Assembly (NCBI RefSeq): GCF_002118315.1
Contig: NZ_MTSZ01000006.1
Coordinates: 124,001 to 188,000 of the forward strand
From: Kiloniella majae
GTDB lineage: Bacteria > Pseudomonadota > Alphaproteobacteria > Kiloniellales > Kiloniellaceae
DNA length: 64,000 nt
Direction: 5' to 3'
Under the pieces are notes generated by a model. The model ran no database searches. It was given only the letters and a program-made list of their open reading frames with translations, and was not told the DNA's origin. A program made the translations under genes and the position numbers. Position 1 is the stretch's first letter. Each line of letters begins with the position of its first letter. This document shows, piece after piece, positions 1-8,676 of the stretch.

Positions 1-115
1 CGAGACGCTGACTGAGGGCAAGAGCAGAACGGTGATCCTTTAAACGTTCTTCCCAACGCTTGCCTGTAATCGAGCTTTCAATACCCAAAAAAGTATCTCG
101 TTCTTCACCCTGCAT
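1..115 (-). CDS. recJ: RecJ single-stranded-DNA exonuclease, N-terminal fragment (cut by window edge)
   Basis: The minus strand opens with ATG at 115 and stays open to the window edge, giving about 38 residues. They read MQGEERDTFLGIESSITG, then KRWEERLKDHRSALALSQRL. The pattern FLGxExSxTGxRWxxRL is the usual N-terminus of alphaproteobacterial RecJ, the 5'-3' ssDNA exonuclease of RecF-pathway repair and mismatch repair. Its place just downstream of glpX and hom supports this, because that order is common in the group. The DHH catalytic motifs lie outside the window, so the call rests on the N-terminus and synteny. No good Shine-Dalgarno sequence is seen before the ATG. Confidence 0.75.
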   Translation of the reverse strand, partial: MQGEERDTFLGIESSITGKRWEERLKDHRSALALSQRL

Positions 116-190
116 AATAATGAACCGACCAATTAAAAGTGTTTAAGAAAATAAAGACTGCCTAGGTACTTAGCCTACCGGGCTTCCTAT

Positions 191-223
191 AAAAAACAAG
201 AGGCGCCACATTGGGCGCCTCTT
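191..223 (-). terminator. Rho-independent terminator after glpX
   Basis: A perfect 10-bp stem (AAGAGGCGCC at 198-207 and its complement at 214-223) has a 6-nt loop. On the minus strand it is followed by a run of six T residues (191-196), directly downstream of glpX. The opposite side also has a short T run, so it may work in both directions. Confidence 0.9.
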
Positions 224-248
224 TTATTTCTGGTATTTGGGTAAAGGA

Positions 249-1217
249 TTATACACCCAGATTGTCATACCATGTTTTGCGGTAGAAGTTGTGAGTTGCA
301 TCAACAACACGGGATGTGCCAGTTTTAGAACGCATGACAATAGACTGTGTCGTAGCACCGCCTTGGTAACGGCGTACACCGCGAAGAAGGCTGCCATCTG
401 TTACGCCAGTTGCAACAAACATAACATCACCTTTGGCAAGTTCATTGATTTCGTATTTACGGTCAAGATCTTCGATACCCCAGCGGCGGGCACGGGCAAC
501 TTCATCGTCGTTTCTAAAGAGTAAGCGGCCCTGGAACTGACCACCAGTGCAACGAAGAGCTGCTGCAGCAAGAACACCTTCTGGTGCACCACCTGCCCCC
601 ATGAACAGATCAATACCACTATCAAAACGGCTGGTTGCCAAAGCACCAGCTACATCGCCATCACCAATAAGAACGATACGGGCACCGCATTCGCGAACCT
701 GTGCGATTTTTTCTTCGTGACGCGGGCGATCCATAATACAAACAACCAGGTCACTAATGTCGGTTTTCTTTGCTTTTGCAAGACTGGACAGGTTGTTTAC
801 GACAGTTTCATCAAGATCAACAACGCCTTCTGGAAGCCCGGCACCAACGGCAATCTTGTCCATATAGGTATCCGGTGCATTCAGGAAATTTCCTGATTCA
901 GCCATGGCAATAACGCACATTGCGTTTGGACCACCTTTGGCGGTGAGTGTCGTGCCTTCCAAGGGATCCAGCGCAATATCAATGCCAGGACCGCCCTTTC
1001 CAACTTTTTCACCGATATAAAGCATTGGCGCTTCATCACGTTCGCCTTCGCCGATAACAACGGTTCCGTCAATGGCCAAGCCGTTTAAGGCGTCGCGCAT
1101 TGCATTCACAGCAGCTTGGTCAGCTGCTTTTTCGTCTCCGCGTCCCATAAGGCGGGAAGAAGCCAATGCGGCAGCTTCTGTGACACGTACGGTCTCTAGG
1201 GCCAGGTTGCGTTCCAT
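249..1217 (-). CDS. glpX: Class II fructose-1,6-bisphosphatase
   Basis: This 322-residue protein hydrolyses fructose-1,6-bisphosphate to fructose-6-phosphate in gluconeogenesis, in the cytoplasm. It has the GlpX signatures GEGERDE (residues 56-62) and DPLEGTT (84-90), which hold the metal and phosphate ligands. It also has the later block DLFMGAGGAPEGVLAAAAL, and its length is normal for the family. The ATG at 1217 is preceded by GAGG at a good distance. The gene follows hom after 62 bp and ends at a strong terminator. Class II enzymes of this family sometimes also act on sedoheptulose bisphosphate; the sequence does not settle that. Confidence 0.95.
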   Translation of the reverse strand: MERNLALETVRVTEAAALASSRLMGRGDEKAADQAAVNAMRDALNGLAIDGTVVIGEGERDEAPMLYIGEKVGKGGPGIDIALDPLEGTTLTAKGGPNAMCVIAMAESGNFLNAPDTYMDKIAVGAGLPEGVVDLDETVVNNLSSLAKAKKTDISDLVVCIMDRPRHEEKIAQVRECGARIVLIGDGDVAGALATSRFDSGIDLFMGAGGAPEGVLAAAALRCTGGQFQGRLLFRNDDEVARARRWGIEDLDRKYEINELAKGDVMFVATGVTDGSLLRGVRRYQGGATTQSIVMRSKTGTSRVVDATHNFYRKTWYDNLGV

Positions 1218-1279
1218 ATCTTTGTCCTCTGACTTTGATATCGTTCAATAGTGAACGGTTATTGCTTTCAGATCGTTCT

Positions 1280-2569
1280 TTAAAGGGAAACGATCCGGAT
1301 CATATTTGGTTTTTCAAGTACGCAATCTAGTTGCGAGATTTTTTCAAGGGATCGGCTCATTGCTGTTTCCACCGTTGCCTGTGTTGTAATCACAAGCGGA
1401 ACTGATTTCCCGGGGTTGGATTCATGCTGAATGAGTGACTTTACAGAAATATCTTCGTCCTTGAGGATATTTGATATGTCTGCAATTACGCCTGGACGAT
1501 CTTCGACCTGTAAACGCAGGTAATAGGAACCTTCGCGTTTTTCTACGGGCTGCGCGATTGGTTTTTCAAGCGCGTTTGCCGGAACACCGAAAGTTGGCAA
1601 AATAGTCCCGCGGGCAATATCGACAAGATCGGCCACGACGGCAGAAGCTGTGGGGCCGCCGCCTGCTCCTGCACCTTCGAACATTGTTGTCCCAACGTGG
1701 TTTCCGTTACAGACGACTGCGTTCAAAACACCTTCTACAGAGGCAATTGGCTGGTCTTTGGCAACCATGCACGGGTGAACACGTTGATCGATACCATGTT
1801 CTGTCTTGCGGGCAATACCAAGAAGCTTGATCCGATATCCGAGCTCTTCTGCATTAGCAATATCAAGTGCAGAAATATTTCTGATGCCCTCAATGTACAC
1901 AGCATCAAAATCAACTTCAGTACCAAAAGATACTGAACTTAACAGCGATAGTTTATGCGCAGCATCAACGCCGTCGACGTCAAAACTAGGATCTGCCTCG
2001 GCATAGCCAAGTTCCTGTGCTTCAAAAAGAACTTCTTCGAAGTCGCGACCTGTTTCGCGCATATTCGTGAGGATAAAGTTACACGTGCCGTTGAGGATAC
2101 CATACACAAGATCAAAAGAATTGGCCGCAAGCCCTTCGCGAAGGCCTTTAATAACTGGAATTCCACCTGCAACAGCTGCTTCATAGGCTAAAGCAACGCC
2201 GGCTTCTTCAGCCAACTTGGCAAGTTCTGTTCCGTGGTGTGCTAGCAGGGCTTTGTTCGCAGTAATAACATGACGCCCTTTGGCGATTGACACTTCGACG
2301 ACTTCTTTTGCGATGCCCTCGGAACCGCCGATCAGTTCCATGAGAACGTCAGCATCACAGTTCTCGGCCATGTCCACTGCGTTATCATAGTAGGTCATGT
2401 TGCTCATATCAAAATCGCGATTTTTACGGCTGCGAGCTGATACTGCTACGATAGACATTTCACGTCCCGTGCGTTGGGATAGGACGTTAAGATTATCCTG
2501 AATAAGTTTGACGGTTCCAGTACCAACGGTACCTAAGCCGGCGATCGCAATCTTAAGGGGTTCACTCAC
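1280..2569 (-). CDS. hom: Homoserine dehydrogenase
   Basis: The 429-residue enzyme reduces aspartate semialdehyde to homoserine on the route to threonine and methionine. The N-terminal nucleotide-binding loop GLGTVGTG lies at residues 11-18. The central catalytic domain contains NKALLAHHG and YEAAVAGGIPVIKGL. A C-terminal ACT domain (about 349-425, with RLQVEDRPGVIADIS) is the usual seat of threonine feedback control. The start is GTG, 3 bases after the stop of the upstream aminotransferase gene, so the two are translationally close and surely co-transcribed. Confidence 0.97.
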   Translation of the reverse strand: MSEPLKIAIAGLGTVGTGTVKLIQDNLNVLSQRTGREMSIVAVSARSRKNRDFDMSNMTYYDNAVDMAENCDADVLMELIGGSEGIAKEVVEVSIAKGRHVITANKALLAHHGTELAKLAEEAGVALAYEAAVAGGIPVIKGLREGLAANSFDLVYGILNGTCNFILTNMRETGRDFEEVLFEAQELGYAEADPSFDVDGVDAAHKLSLLSSVSFGTEVDFDAVYIEGIRNISALDIANAEELGYRIKLLGIARKTEHGIDQRVHPCMVAKDQPIASVEGVLNAVVCNGNHVGTTMFEGAGAGGGPTASAVVADLVDIARGTILPTFGVPANALEKPIAQPVEKREGSYYLRLQVEDRPGVIADISNILKDEDISVKSLIQHESNPGKSVPLVITTQATVETAMSRSLEKISQLDCVLEKPNMIRIVSL

Positions 2570-2572
2570 GAT

Positions 2573-3790
2573 TTATTTCCGCTTACTAATTTGTTCAAGA
2601 ATACTGTCTTTTTTCTGCATCATGGCTTTTACATTTTTAACAGCCTGACGTGTACGTTGTTCGTTTTCTACGAGTCCCAACCTGACGTAACCTTCGCCAT
2701 ACTCGCCAAAACCGACACCGGGGGCAACCGCTACATTAGCATGTTCCAATAATAACTTGGAAAATTCCATTGATCCCAAGTGGGCAAATTCTTTCGGTAA
2801 GGGAGCCCAGGCAAACATTGTCGCGGGTGGACTTGGTATATCCCACCCTGCTGCACTGAGGCCTTTTATCAAGACGTCTCGACGACCACGATAGCGATCG
2901 CGCATTTCGCCAATACATTCCTGTGGGCCATTGAGGGCAGATACAGCAGCAACCTGAACAGGTGTGAAGGCACCATAGTCAACATAGGACTTAACCCGGG
3001 TCAGTGCCGCGACCAACTTTTTATTTCCTGAGCAGAATCCAACACGCCATCCAGCCATTGAGTATGTCTTACTCATGGACAGGAATTCTACGGCGATATC
3101 TTTTGCGCCGGGAACCTGAAGAATAGAAGGCGGTGGTGTATCGTTAAAATAAACCTCGGCATAAGCCAGGTCAGAAATGATATAAATCTCGTGCTTACGA
3201 CAGAAATCAACGATCTCGGCATAAAAATCCAGATCTTTAACTTCGGCTGTGGGGTTTGACGGATAGTTCAGAATTATTGCCAGAGGTTTTGGAACGGAAT
3301 GTCGAACAGCAATTTCCAGCTGCTCCATGATATTCCCGCCCTGTGTCATTGGCATGGATCTGATGGCAGCACCAGCGATAATAAATCCAAAGGCATGGAT
3401 CGGATAGCTTGGGTTTGGTGCCAGAATGATATCACCCGGACTGGTAATGGCCTGTGCCAAATTGGCTAGACCTTCTTTTGAGCCTAGTGTGACAATGGTT
3501 TCTGTCTCTGGGTCAATATCAACACCAAAACGTCTATCATAGTAAGCAGATATTGCTTTCCGTAAGCCGGGAATGCCGCGGGATGTAGAATACCCATGCA
3601 CTCTGGGGTTTTGAACAACTTCCGTTAGCTTATCAATAACGTGTTGTGGCGGGGGCTGGTCGGGATTTCCCATACCAAAATCGATAATATCCCTTTTCGC
3701 CGCTCGCGCCGCTGCTTTCAATGCATTAACTTCAGCAAATACATAAGGCGGCAAACGTTTTATACGGTGAAATTCCTGGTCCATTCTCAA
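2573..3790 (-). CDS. alaC: Class I/II PLP aminotransferase, AlaC/LL-diaminopimelate aminotransferase-like
   Basis: This 405-residue fold-type I PLP enzyme has the lysine motif SMSKTYSMAGWRVGF, with Lys241 as the likely Schiff-base lysine. NYPSNPTAEV and the DFGMGNPDQPPP start are typical of the AlaC/DapL group. In alphaproteobacteria this gene next to hom is usually annotated either as glutamate-pyruvate aminotransferase AlaC or as LL-diaminopimelate aminotransferase. Sequence alone does not separate the two. It leads the operon aminotransferase-hom-glpX. The neighbouring hom suggests an amino-acid biosynthetic role in the aspartate family. Confidence 0.85.
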   Translation of the reverse strand: MRMDQEFHRIKRLPPYVFAEVNALKAAARAAKRDIIDFGMGNPDQPPPQHVIDKLTEVVQNPRVHGYSTSRGIPGLRKAISAYYDRRFGVDIDPETETIVTLGSKEGLANLAQAITSPGDIILAPNPSYPIHAFGFIIAGAAIRSMPMTQGGNIMEQLEIAVRHSVPKPLAIILNYPSNPTAEVKDLDFYAEIVDFCRKHEIYIISDLAYAEVYFNDTPPPSILQVPGAKDIAVEFLSMSKTYSMAGWRVGFCSGNKKLVAALTRVKSYVDYGAFTPVQVAAVSALNGPQECIGEMRDRYRGRRDVLIKGLSAAGWDIPSPPATMFAWAPLPKEFAHLGSMEFSKLLLEHANVAVAPGVGFGEYGEGYVRLGLVENEQRTRQAVKNVKAMMQKKDSILEQISKRK

Positions 3791-3872
3791 CTCGAAATTG
3801 TTGGGTTGTCTCTATTTAGCCAGAGAAAGAAGGATATTTCTTTCTGTTCTGACCAAGGTGATTAGCCCCTAT

Positions 3873-3916
3873 AAAAAAGGCCACGAAGCAGATAGCAGAA
3901 TACCAGCTCCGTGACC
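3873..3916 (-). terminator. Terminator downstream of the OmpA-like gene
   Basis: An 11-bp stem with two G-U pairs joins 3906-3916 to 3879-3889. It is followed on the minus strand by six T residues (3873-3878). It ends the transcript of the OmpA-like lipoprotein gene that stops at 3975. Confidence 0.85.
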
Positions 3917-3932
3917 AATGTTTTATGCGTTT

Positions 3933-3969
3933 TTATTCAGAGAAATGTATCAAATATTTCTCTGAATAA
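3933..3969. repeat. 14-bp perfect inverted repeat after the OmpA-like gene
   Basis: TTATTCAGAGAAAT (3933-3946) pairs perfectly with 3956-3969 around a 9-nt loop. It sits between the stop of the OmpA-like gene and the U-tract terminator. It has no U run of its own, so it may protect the mRNA 3' end rather than terminate. Confidence 0.7.
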
Positions 3970-3974
3970 TGTGC

Positions 3975-5003
3975 TTAGTTTACATATATTTCTACACGTC
4001 TATTTCCTGCCTCACCCGTTGGCATGAACTCGTGGAAAACAGGGTTACTGTCAGAGCGTGCGTCTGTAAGGATTTGACGTGCGGGAACGCCAGAGTTTTG
4101 TAGGGCGCGCGTGACGGCCTCGGCACGGCGTCCAGAAATTTCATAGTTAACCTGTTGATGACGTAATGCGTCTGTTAACTGTGTTCTGGAACTTGAATGA
4201 CCAAGAACGGTAATAGCCCCACCACGTTGTCCGTACAATGCAGCGACATCACGAATAACCTGAATGTCTTGATTATTCAGATTTGATGAACCGTGCGAGA
4301 AGTAAATGACAGCAACGAGTTGCCCGCCAGCTTGTGCTGCGTAAGGTGAGCCGTATGCGGCCTGGCCAGTGTAAGACTGACTGTAGCCTTGTTGCGCATA
4401 GGGAGAGCCCCAGCTTGGTGTATTATATTGTGGTCCGGTGTACTGGGTTTGTGCATAAGCAGGTGCGCCGTTTGGAAAAGCGGGCGGCAAAGCGGCACCT
4501 TGTGATGAAATAACCGTTGTTTGTGATGTTGCGCCAGTCGTGGCTTGGGGCGATGCAGGAACTGTGCTTGGAACAACAGGTGCCGGTGCTGCTGGTACAG
4601 ACTGTGGTGTTGTTTGTGCAACAGAAGGTGCTTGCGGTACAGAAGGTGGTGGAGCTGCTGGAACCAGCGTGGATCTGGCCGTTAATGGCTGATCACTATA
4701 TTCTGCGTTGTTACGATCTGCGACGAGACCTTCAGCAACCTGAGTTCTGTAATCGCCTGATGTTGTCTGCGGGGATTCGCCAGGCACGCTTGAAAGATTC
4801 GGAAATCCTTCGGCAGGTACGACATTTTCAGCGTTAGTTACCTGTGTTGGCTGTTCCGGTTCGTCACTTTCAAACCAAGCAACCGGGTTCGCCCAATCAG
4901 GTGTTGAAGAGCAGGCTGCAAGTACCAGAGGAAGCACAAGTGCTCCTAAAATGCGACCCTTACCCCCAAAGCGGTATACACTACGTTTTTTCAACTCAGG
5001 CAT
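3975..5003 (-). CDS. OmpA-family lipoprotein with proline/alanine/glutamine-rich linker
   Basis: An outer-membrane lipoprotein of 342 residues. The signal peptide ends at a lipobox LVLAAC, with Cys31 as the lipidation site. A long low-complexity P/A/Q/S/T-rich linker (to about residue 225) follows, and then a C-terminal OmpA-like peptidoglycan-binding domain. In that domain GAITVLGHSS and the closing NRRVEIYVN match the family. The ATG at 5003 is preferred over upstream ATGs because CCAAGGA lies 7 bases before it and the signal peptide then has a normal length. The gene is divergent from phaC. It probably tethers the outer membrane to the cell wall; the exact role is unknown. Confidence 0.85.
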   Translation of the reverse strand: MPELKKRSVYRFGGKGRILGALVLPLVLAACSSTPDWANPVAWFESDEPEQPTQVTNAENVVPAEGFPNLSSVPGESPQTTSGDYRTQVAEGLVADRNNAEYSDQPLTARSTLVPAAPPPSVPQAPSVAQTTPQSVPAAPAPVVPSTVPASPQATTGATSQTTVISSQGAALPPAFPNGAPAYAQTQYTGPQYNTPSWGSPYAQQGYSQSYTGQAAYGSPYAAQAGGQLVAVIYFSHGSSNLNNQDIQVIRDVAALYGQRGGAITVLGHSSSRTQLTDALRHQQVNYEISGRRAEAVTRALQNSGVPARQILTDARSDSNPVFHEFMPTGEAGNRRVEIYVN

Positions 5004-5229
5004 ATAATTGTCCTTGGCCATAACTAGAGACCGTTCCCCCATGCAACTGTCAAATAAATCGATACACATACATCAAAATTACAACTGACTAGATGTACAT
5101 AGCAACGAAATTGACCTCACTTGTTGTTCTTTGCGCTTCCAGCTGTAACAATGGGTGTATAACATTGAAAGAGCTACAAGGCGATATACTATTCTATAAA
5201 AAGACTAAACAGATCATAGGGAAGGCTGG

Positions 5230-7077
5230 ATGGTCGATCAACACCCCGAGGGAATAAAGCTACCTGACCCCGCAGAAATTTCTGAAACAATGACAGCAAT
5301 TTCTGAAAAATCTCAGGCAATGATTGAACGCTTTTTAATGAAACAAAGCGGACAAACGCTAGATAATGAGCCCGATCCAATGCGGATTGGCAAGGCATTC
5401 TGGCAATTGTCTCAACAATTCTGGTCTGATCCTGAAAAAGCAATCAAGCTGCAAACTGACTTATGGCAGGGATATAATTCACTCTGGCTGGAAGCATCGA
5501 ATAATTTCTTTAACCCGGAAGATCAACTTGGGAAAAATAAATCAAACGCTGCGAAAGAATCGTCTTCAGAACAATCGGTTCAGCGTAAGAAAAAGAAAAA
5601 AGGTGATCGGCGTTTTCAGGATGAAGCTTGGGAAGAAAATCCATTTTTCAACTTTCTTAAACAGTCTTATCTTTTAACGGCGAATACGATTCACAGTTCT
5701 GTTAAGGATGTTGACGGCCTGAGCGAGACCGATGCGCGCAAGGTAGATTTCTATACGAAACAGTTTCTGGATGCGCTTTCTCCAAGTAATTTTTTGATGA
5801 CAAATCCTCAGATTTTGAGAGCCACGGCAGAATCTGGAGGCAAAAATTTGTTACAGGGGTTGGAAAATCTAATTTCTGATCTGGAAAAAGGCCGTATTAA
5901 AATGACGGACGAAGATGCTTTTGCTCTGGGCGAAAACATCGCAACGTCAGAAGGTAGTGTTATATACGAGAATGAGCTTATGCAGCTTATTCAATACGCG
6001 CCAACGACAGAGAAAGTTTATTCTCGTCCCCTTATGATTATTCCTCCCTGGATCAATAAATTCTACATTCTGGATCTTAAAGCTAAAAACTCTTTCGTGA
6101 AGTGGGCCGTGGAACAGGGCTTTACAGTTTTCATGATTTCCTGGGTGAACCCGGATGAGAGTTTGGCTCATTACTCGTTTGAAAATTATATGCTCCGTGG
6201 TCCCCTCGCCGCCCTTGATGCCATTGAAAAAGCAACAGGATCGAAAGACGTTAATGCTATTGGGTATTGTTTGGGTGGCACTTTACTGGCATCGACCCTG
6301 GCATATATGGCGGAAAAGAAAGACAAGCGTATAAAGAGTGGTACGTTCTTTGTCACCATGACTGACTTTGCCGAAGCGGGTGAGCTTAGAGTTTTCATTG
6401 ACGAAGAACAGATGGAAGTTCTTGAAAAGAAAATGTCTGATCGAGGGTATCTCGATGGGGCTGAAATGGGCACAACCTTTAATATGTTGCGGGCAAATGA
6501 CCTTATCTGGTCTTTTGTTGTAAATAACTATTTGCTTGGTAAAACGCCTTTTCCTTTTGATCTGCTCTATTGGAATTCCGATACGACGAGAATGCCCGCA
6601 AAGATGCATTCTTTTTATCTTCGAAACATGTATCTGGATAATAAGCTGGTAGAACCTGGCGGAATTACATTAGACGGCGTGCCGATTGATTTAAGTAAAA
6701 TAGATGTTCCAAGCTTCATGATTTCTGCAAAGGAAGATCACATAGCCCCGTGGAAATCCACCTATGCCAATACGAAACATTTTTCAGGCGAAAAAGAGTT
6801 CGTGCTGGCTGCGTCTGGGCATATTGCCGGTATTATCAATCCTCCTGCTGCTGAAAAGTATTCTCACTGGGTTAATTCGGACACCCCCGATGATCCTGAT
6901 CAGTGGTTTGAGGCTGCAAAAGAACACCCGGGATCGTGGTGGCCTCATTGGGCAAAATGGGCGCAGAAGAAAAGCGGAAAACTTGTCCCTGCCCGAACTC
7001 CTAGTGAGGGTATGTCTAAAGATAAAGCTTTAAAGATAATCGAACCTGCCCCGGGGCGTTATGTAAAATCCCGATAA
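5230..7077 (+). CDS. phaC: Class I poly(R)-hydroxyalkanoate synthase
   Basis: This 615-residue enzyme polymerises hydroxyacyl-CoA into storage polyester at the granule surface. The lipase-like box GYCLGGT carries the catalytic Cys347. Asp503 (KEDHIAPW) and His531 (SGHIAGI) complete the triad in the spacing known for PhaC. The length and the class I N-terminal domain (conserved NPQILRATAESGG, PPWINKFYILDL) indicate the single-subunit type. Residues about 100-125 form a basic Lys/Arg-rich insertion. GGAAGG precedes the ATG. phaA, phaB, phaP and phaR are not next to it; the depolymerase gene is at 32804. Confidence 0.96.
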   Translation: MVDQHPEGIKLPDPAEISETMTAISEKSQAMIERFLMKQSGQTLDNEPDPMRIGKAFWQLSQQFWSDPEKAIKLQTDLWQGYNSLWLEASNNFFNPEDQLGKNKSNAAKESSSEQSVQRKKKKKGDRRFQDEAWEENPFFNFLKQSYLLTANTIHSSVKDVDGLSETDARKVDFYTKQFLDALSPSNFLMTNPQILRATAESGGKNLLQGLENLISDLEKGRIKMTDEDAFALGENIATSEGSVIYENELMQLIQYAPTTEKVYSRPLMIIPPWINKFYILDLKAKNSFVKWAVEQGFTVFMISWVNPDESLAHYSFENYMLRGPLAALDAIEKATGSKDVNAIGYCLGGTLLASTLAYMAEKKDKRIKSGTFFVTMTDFAEAGELRVFIDEEQMEVLEKKMSDRGYLDGAEMGTTFNMLRANDLIWSFVVNNYLLGKTPFPFDLLYWNSDTTRMPAKMHSFYLRNMYLDNKLVEPGGITLDGVPIDLSKIDVPSFMISAKEDHIAPWKSTYANTKHFSGEKEFVLAASGHIAGIINPPAAEKYSHWVNSDTPDDPDQWFEAAKEHPGSWWPHWAKWAQKKSGKLVPARTPSEGMSKDKALKIIEPAPGRYVKSR

Positions 7078-7115
7078 GGTAGATGAATATCTTTTCTAAC
7101 TATTGCCTAAAGTCT

Positions 7116-7166
7116 CTGACAAAACGCTGATTTAATAGCTGGTTGCTATTGTCAGCGTTTTGTCAG
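7116..7166. repeat. Long hairpin between phaC and the efflux operon
   Basis: CTGACAAAACGCTGA (7116-7130) pairs perfectly with 7152-7166 (15 bp). Inside the loop AATAGC and GCTATT pair again, giving a nearly continuous 51-nt hairpin. There is no U tract on either strand, so it is not a canonical terminator. It lies 23 bp before the first efflux gene and could be an operator, a processing site or an mRNA 3' stabiliser for phaC. Confidence 0.7.
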
Positions 7167-7188
7167 GCTCGGGTCTTATCTTAGGCCT

Positions 7189-8676
7189 ATGTGCTGGCTT
7201 ATATTATCTAAAACTAACCTTCCCCGAGTTGTTGCGGCAATGAGTTTCATTGCTGTGCAAGGGTGTGTCATTTCAACAGATCTTCCTGATTATAAAGCGA
7301 CGTTGCCAAAGGTCGCTGATCAGTGGTCTTCCCAGGAAACATCTAATGTTGATAAGAACACTGTTTTTGAAGTTTCCCAAACATGGTTTACGCCAGATTT
7401 CCATCAGAAAGTTAGTGAATTTATTGTTGAGGGAATAAAGAATAACCTGGAACTAAAATCGGCCAGAGCACGCTTAGAACAGCAAATTGCTCAGTATAAC
7501 GCAGCCGAATCAGCCTTGTTCCCAACGATCGATTTATCCGGTGATGCCAGTAGAACAAAAAGCTCTTCAAAAGGTCTGAATGGCGAACGAATTAAAAGCT
7601 ATGAGAACTCTTTTAAAGCCGAAGCAAGAATTTCTTGGGAAATAGATGTTTGGGGACGTTTAGAGGCCGAATCACAAGCCTCTTATAGCGCCCTGTTACA
7701 AAGGCAACGTGATGTTGAATTTGCTGAGTTGTCAGTTGCGACACGTATTGTGTTGCAATGGATTGAGCTTATTGCTCTGGCGCAACAGCTAGATATTTCT
7801 CGCCAAGAAAAGAGCAACTTGATTGAAGTGGTGGATCGAACACAGGATAGATACCAACAGGGAATTGGATCAATTTTAGATCTTCGTCTTGTGGAAACAG
7901 ATCTTGCAAATGCAGATGCGACATTAACATCAAAACTTAATGAACAATTACAAGCTACTCGAAAATTGGAGTTAATTCTGGGGAGATATCCTTCCGGGAA
8001 AATTAAAAGCGCGAAAGAATTTCCAAAAATTGTAACCGATTTCTCTGCTGGTATTCCTTCTGATTTATTGGTTCATCGTCCTGATCTACTCGTTGCTGAA
8101 CAGAAAATTATCGCCGCACATCACAATCTGAATGCGTCGGAAGCCAATCGATTGCCGAGATTATCCCTTACGCAAAGTACGAGCTATCAGAATAGAAAAC
8201 TGAGTGATATTTTTGATCCCTACAGCCTTGTTGCATCTATCGCAGGTAACATTATTCAGCCTATTTATGATGGAGGTCAGCGCCGCGCTGTTATCGCGCA
8301 GAATAAGGCGGTTGAAGATGAGACAATTTCCGAATACGTGAACACAGCTTTGAAGGCTTTTGATGAGGTCGAAAATTATCTGGGAAATGAAATTCATCTC
8401 AAAAAACAAGAAGAAGAGTTAAGTCGTGCCGCTTTGATGGCAGAGCAAGGCCAAAATCTTTCACGTGAAAAATATTATAGCGGTTTGATTCCTATTCTGG
8501 ATTTGTTGCAGGCACAGCAGAGATCTTTTGTAAGCAAATCCAGGCTTATTAATATTCAGAAACAAAGGCTTCTGTCTCGGGTAAATCTTTACCTGGCCCT
8601 TGGTGGACATAACACTCCGTTGCAAAAAAGTGTTCAATCTGATCCAGCGTTGTCAGAAGATAATAGGAATTTGTGA
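7189..8676 (+). CDS. Outer-membrane efflux lipoprotein, TolC/NodT family
   Basis: This 495-residue outer-membrane factor has a signal peptide ending at the lipobox VQGC (Cys26). Two tandem outer-membrane-efflux repeats follow, rich in long alpha-helices. Typical family landmarks are SWEIDVWGRLEAE, YQQGIGSILDLR, PSDLLVHRPDLLVAEQ and PIYDGGQRRAVI. It forms the exit duct for the RND pump encoded two genes downstream. It is the first gene of a tightly packed operon, and its stop overlaps the next start (TGATG). Base composition is more AT-rich than in the neighbouring phaC. The substrate is unknown. Confidence 0.92.
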   Translation: MCWLILSKTNLPRVVAAMSFIAVQGCVISTDLPDYKATLPKVADQWSSQETSNVDKNTVFEVSQTWFTPDFHQKVSEFIVEGIKNNLELKSARARLEQQIAQYNAAESALFPTIDLSGDASRTKSSSKGLNGERIKSYENSFKAEARISWEIDVWGRLEAESQASYSALLQRQRDVEFAELSVATRIVLQWIELIALAQQLDISRQEKSNLIEVVDRTQDRYQQGIGSILDLRLVETDLANADATLTSKLNEQLQATRKLELILGRYPSGKIKSAKEFPKIVTDFSAGIPSDLLVHRPDLLVAEQKIIAAHHNLNASEANRLPRLSLTQSTSYQNRKLSDIFDPYSLVASIAGNIIQPIYDGGQRRAVIAQNKAVEDETISEYVNTALKAFDEVENYLGNEIHLKKQEEELSRAALMAEQGQNLSREKYYSGLIPILDLLQAQQRSFVSKSRLINIQKQRLLSRVNLYLALGGHNTPLQKSVQSDPALSEDNRNL

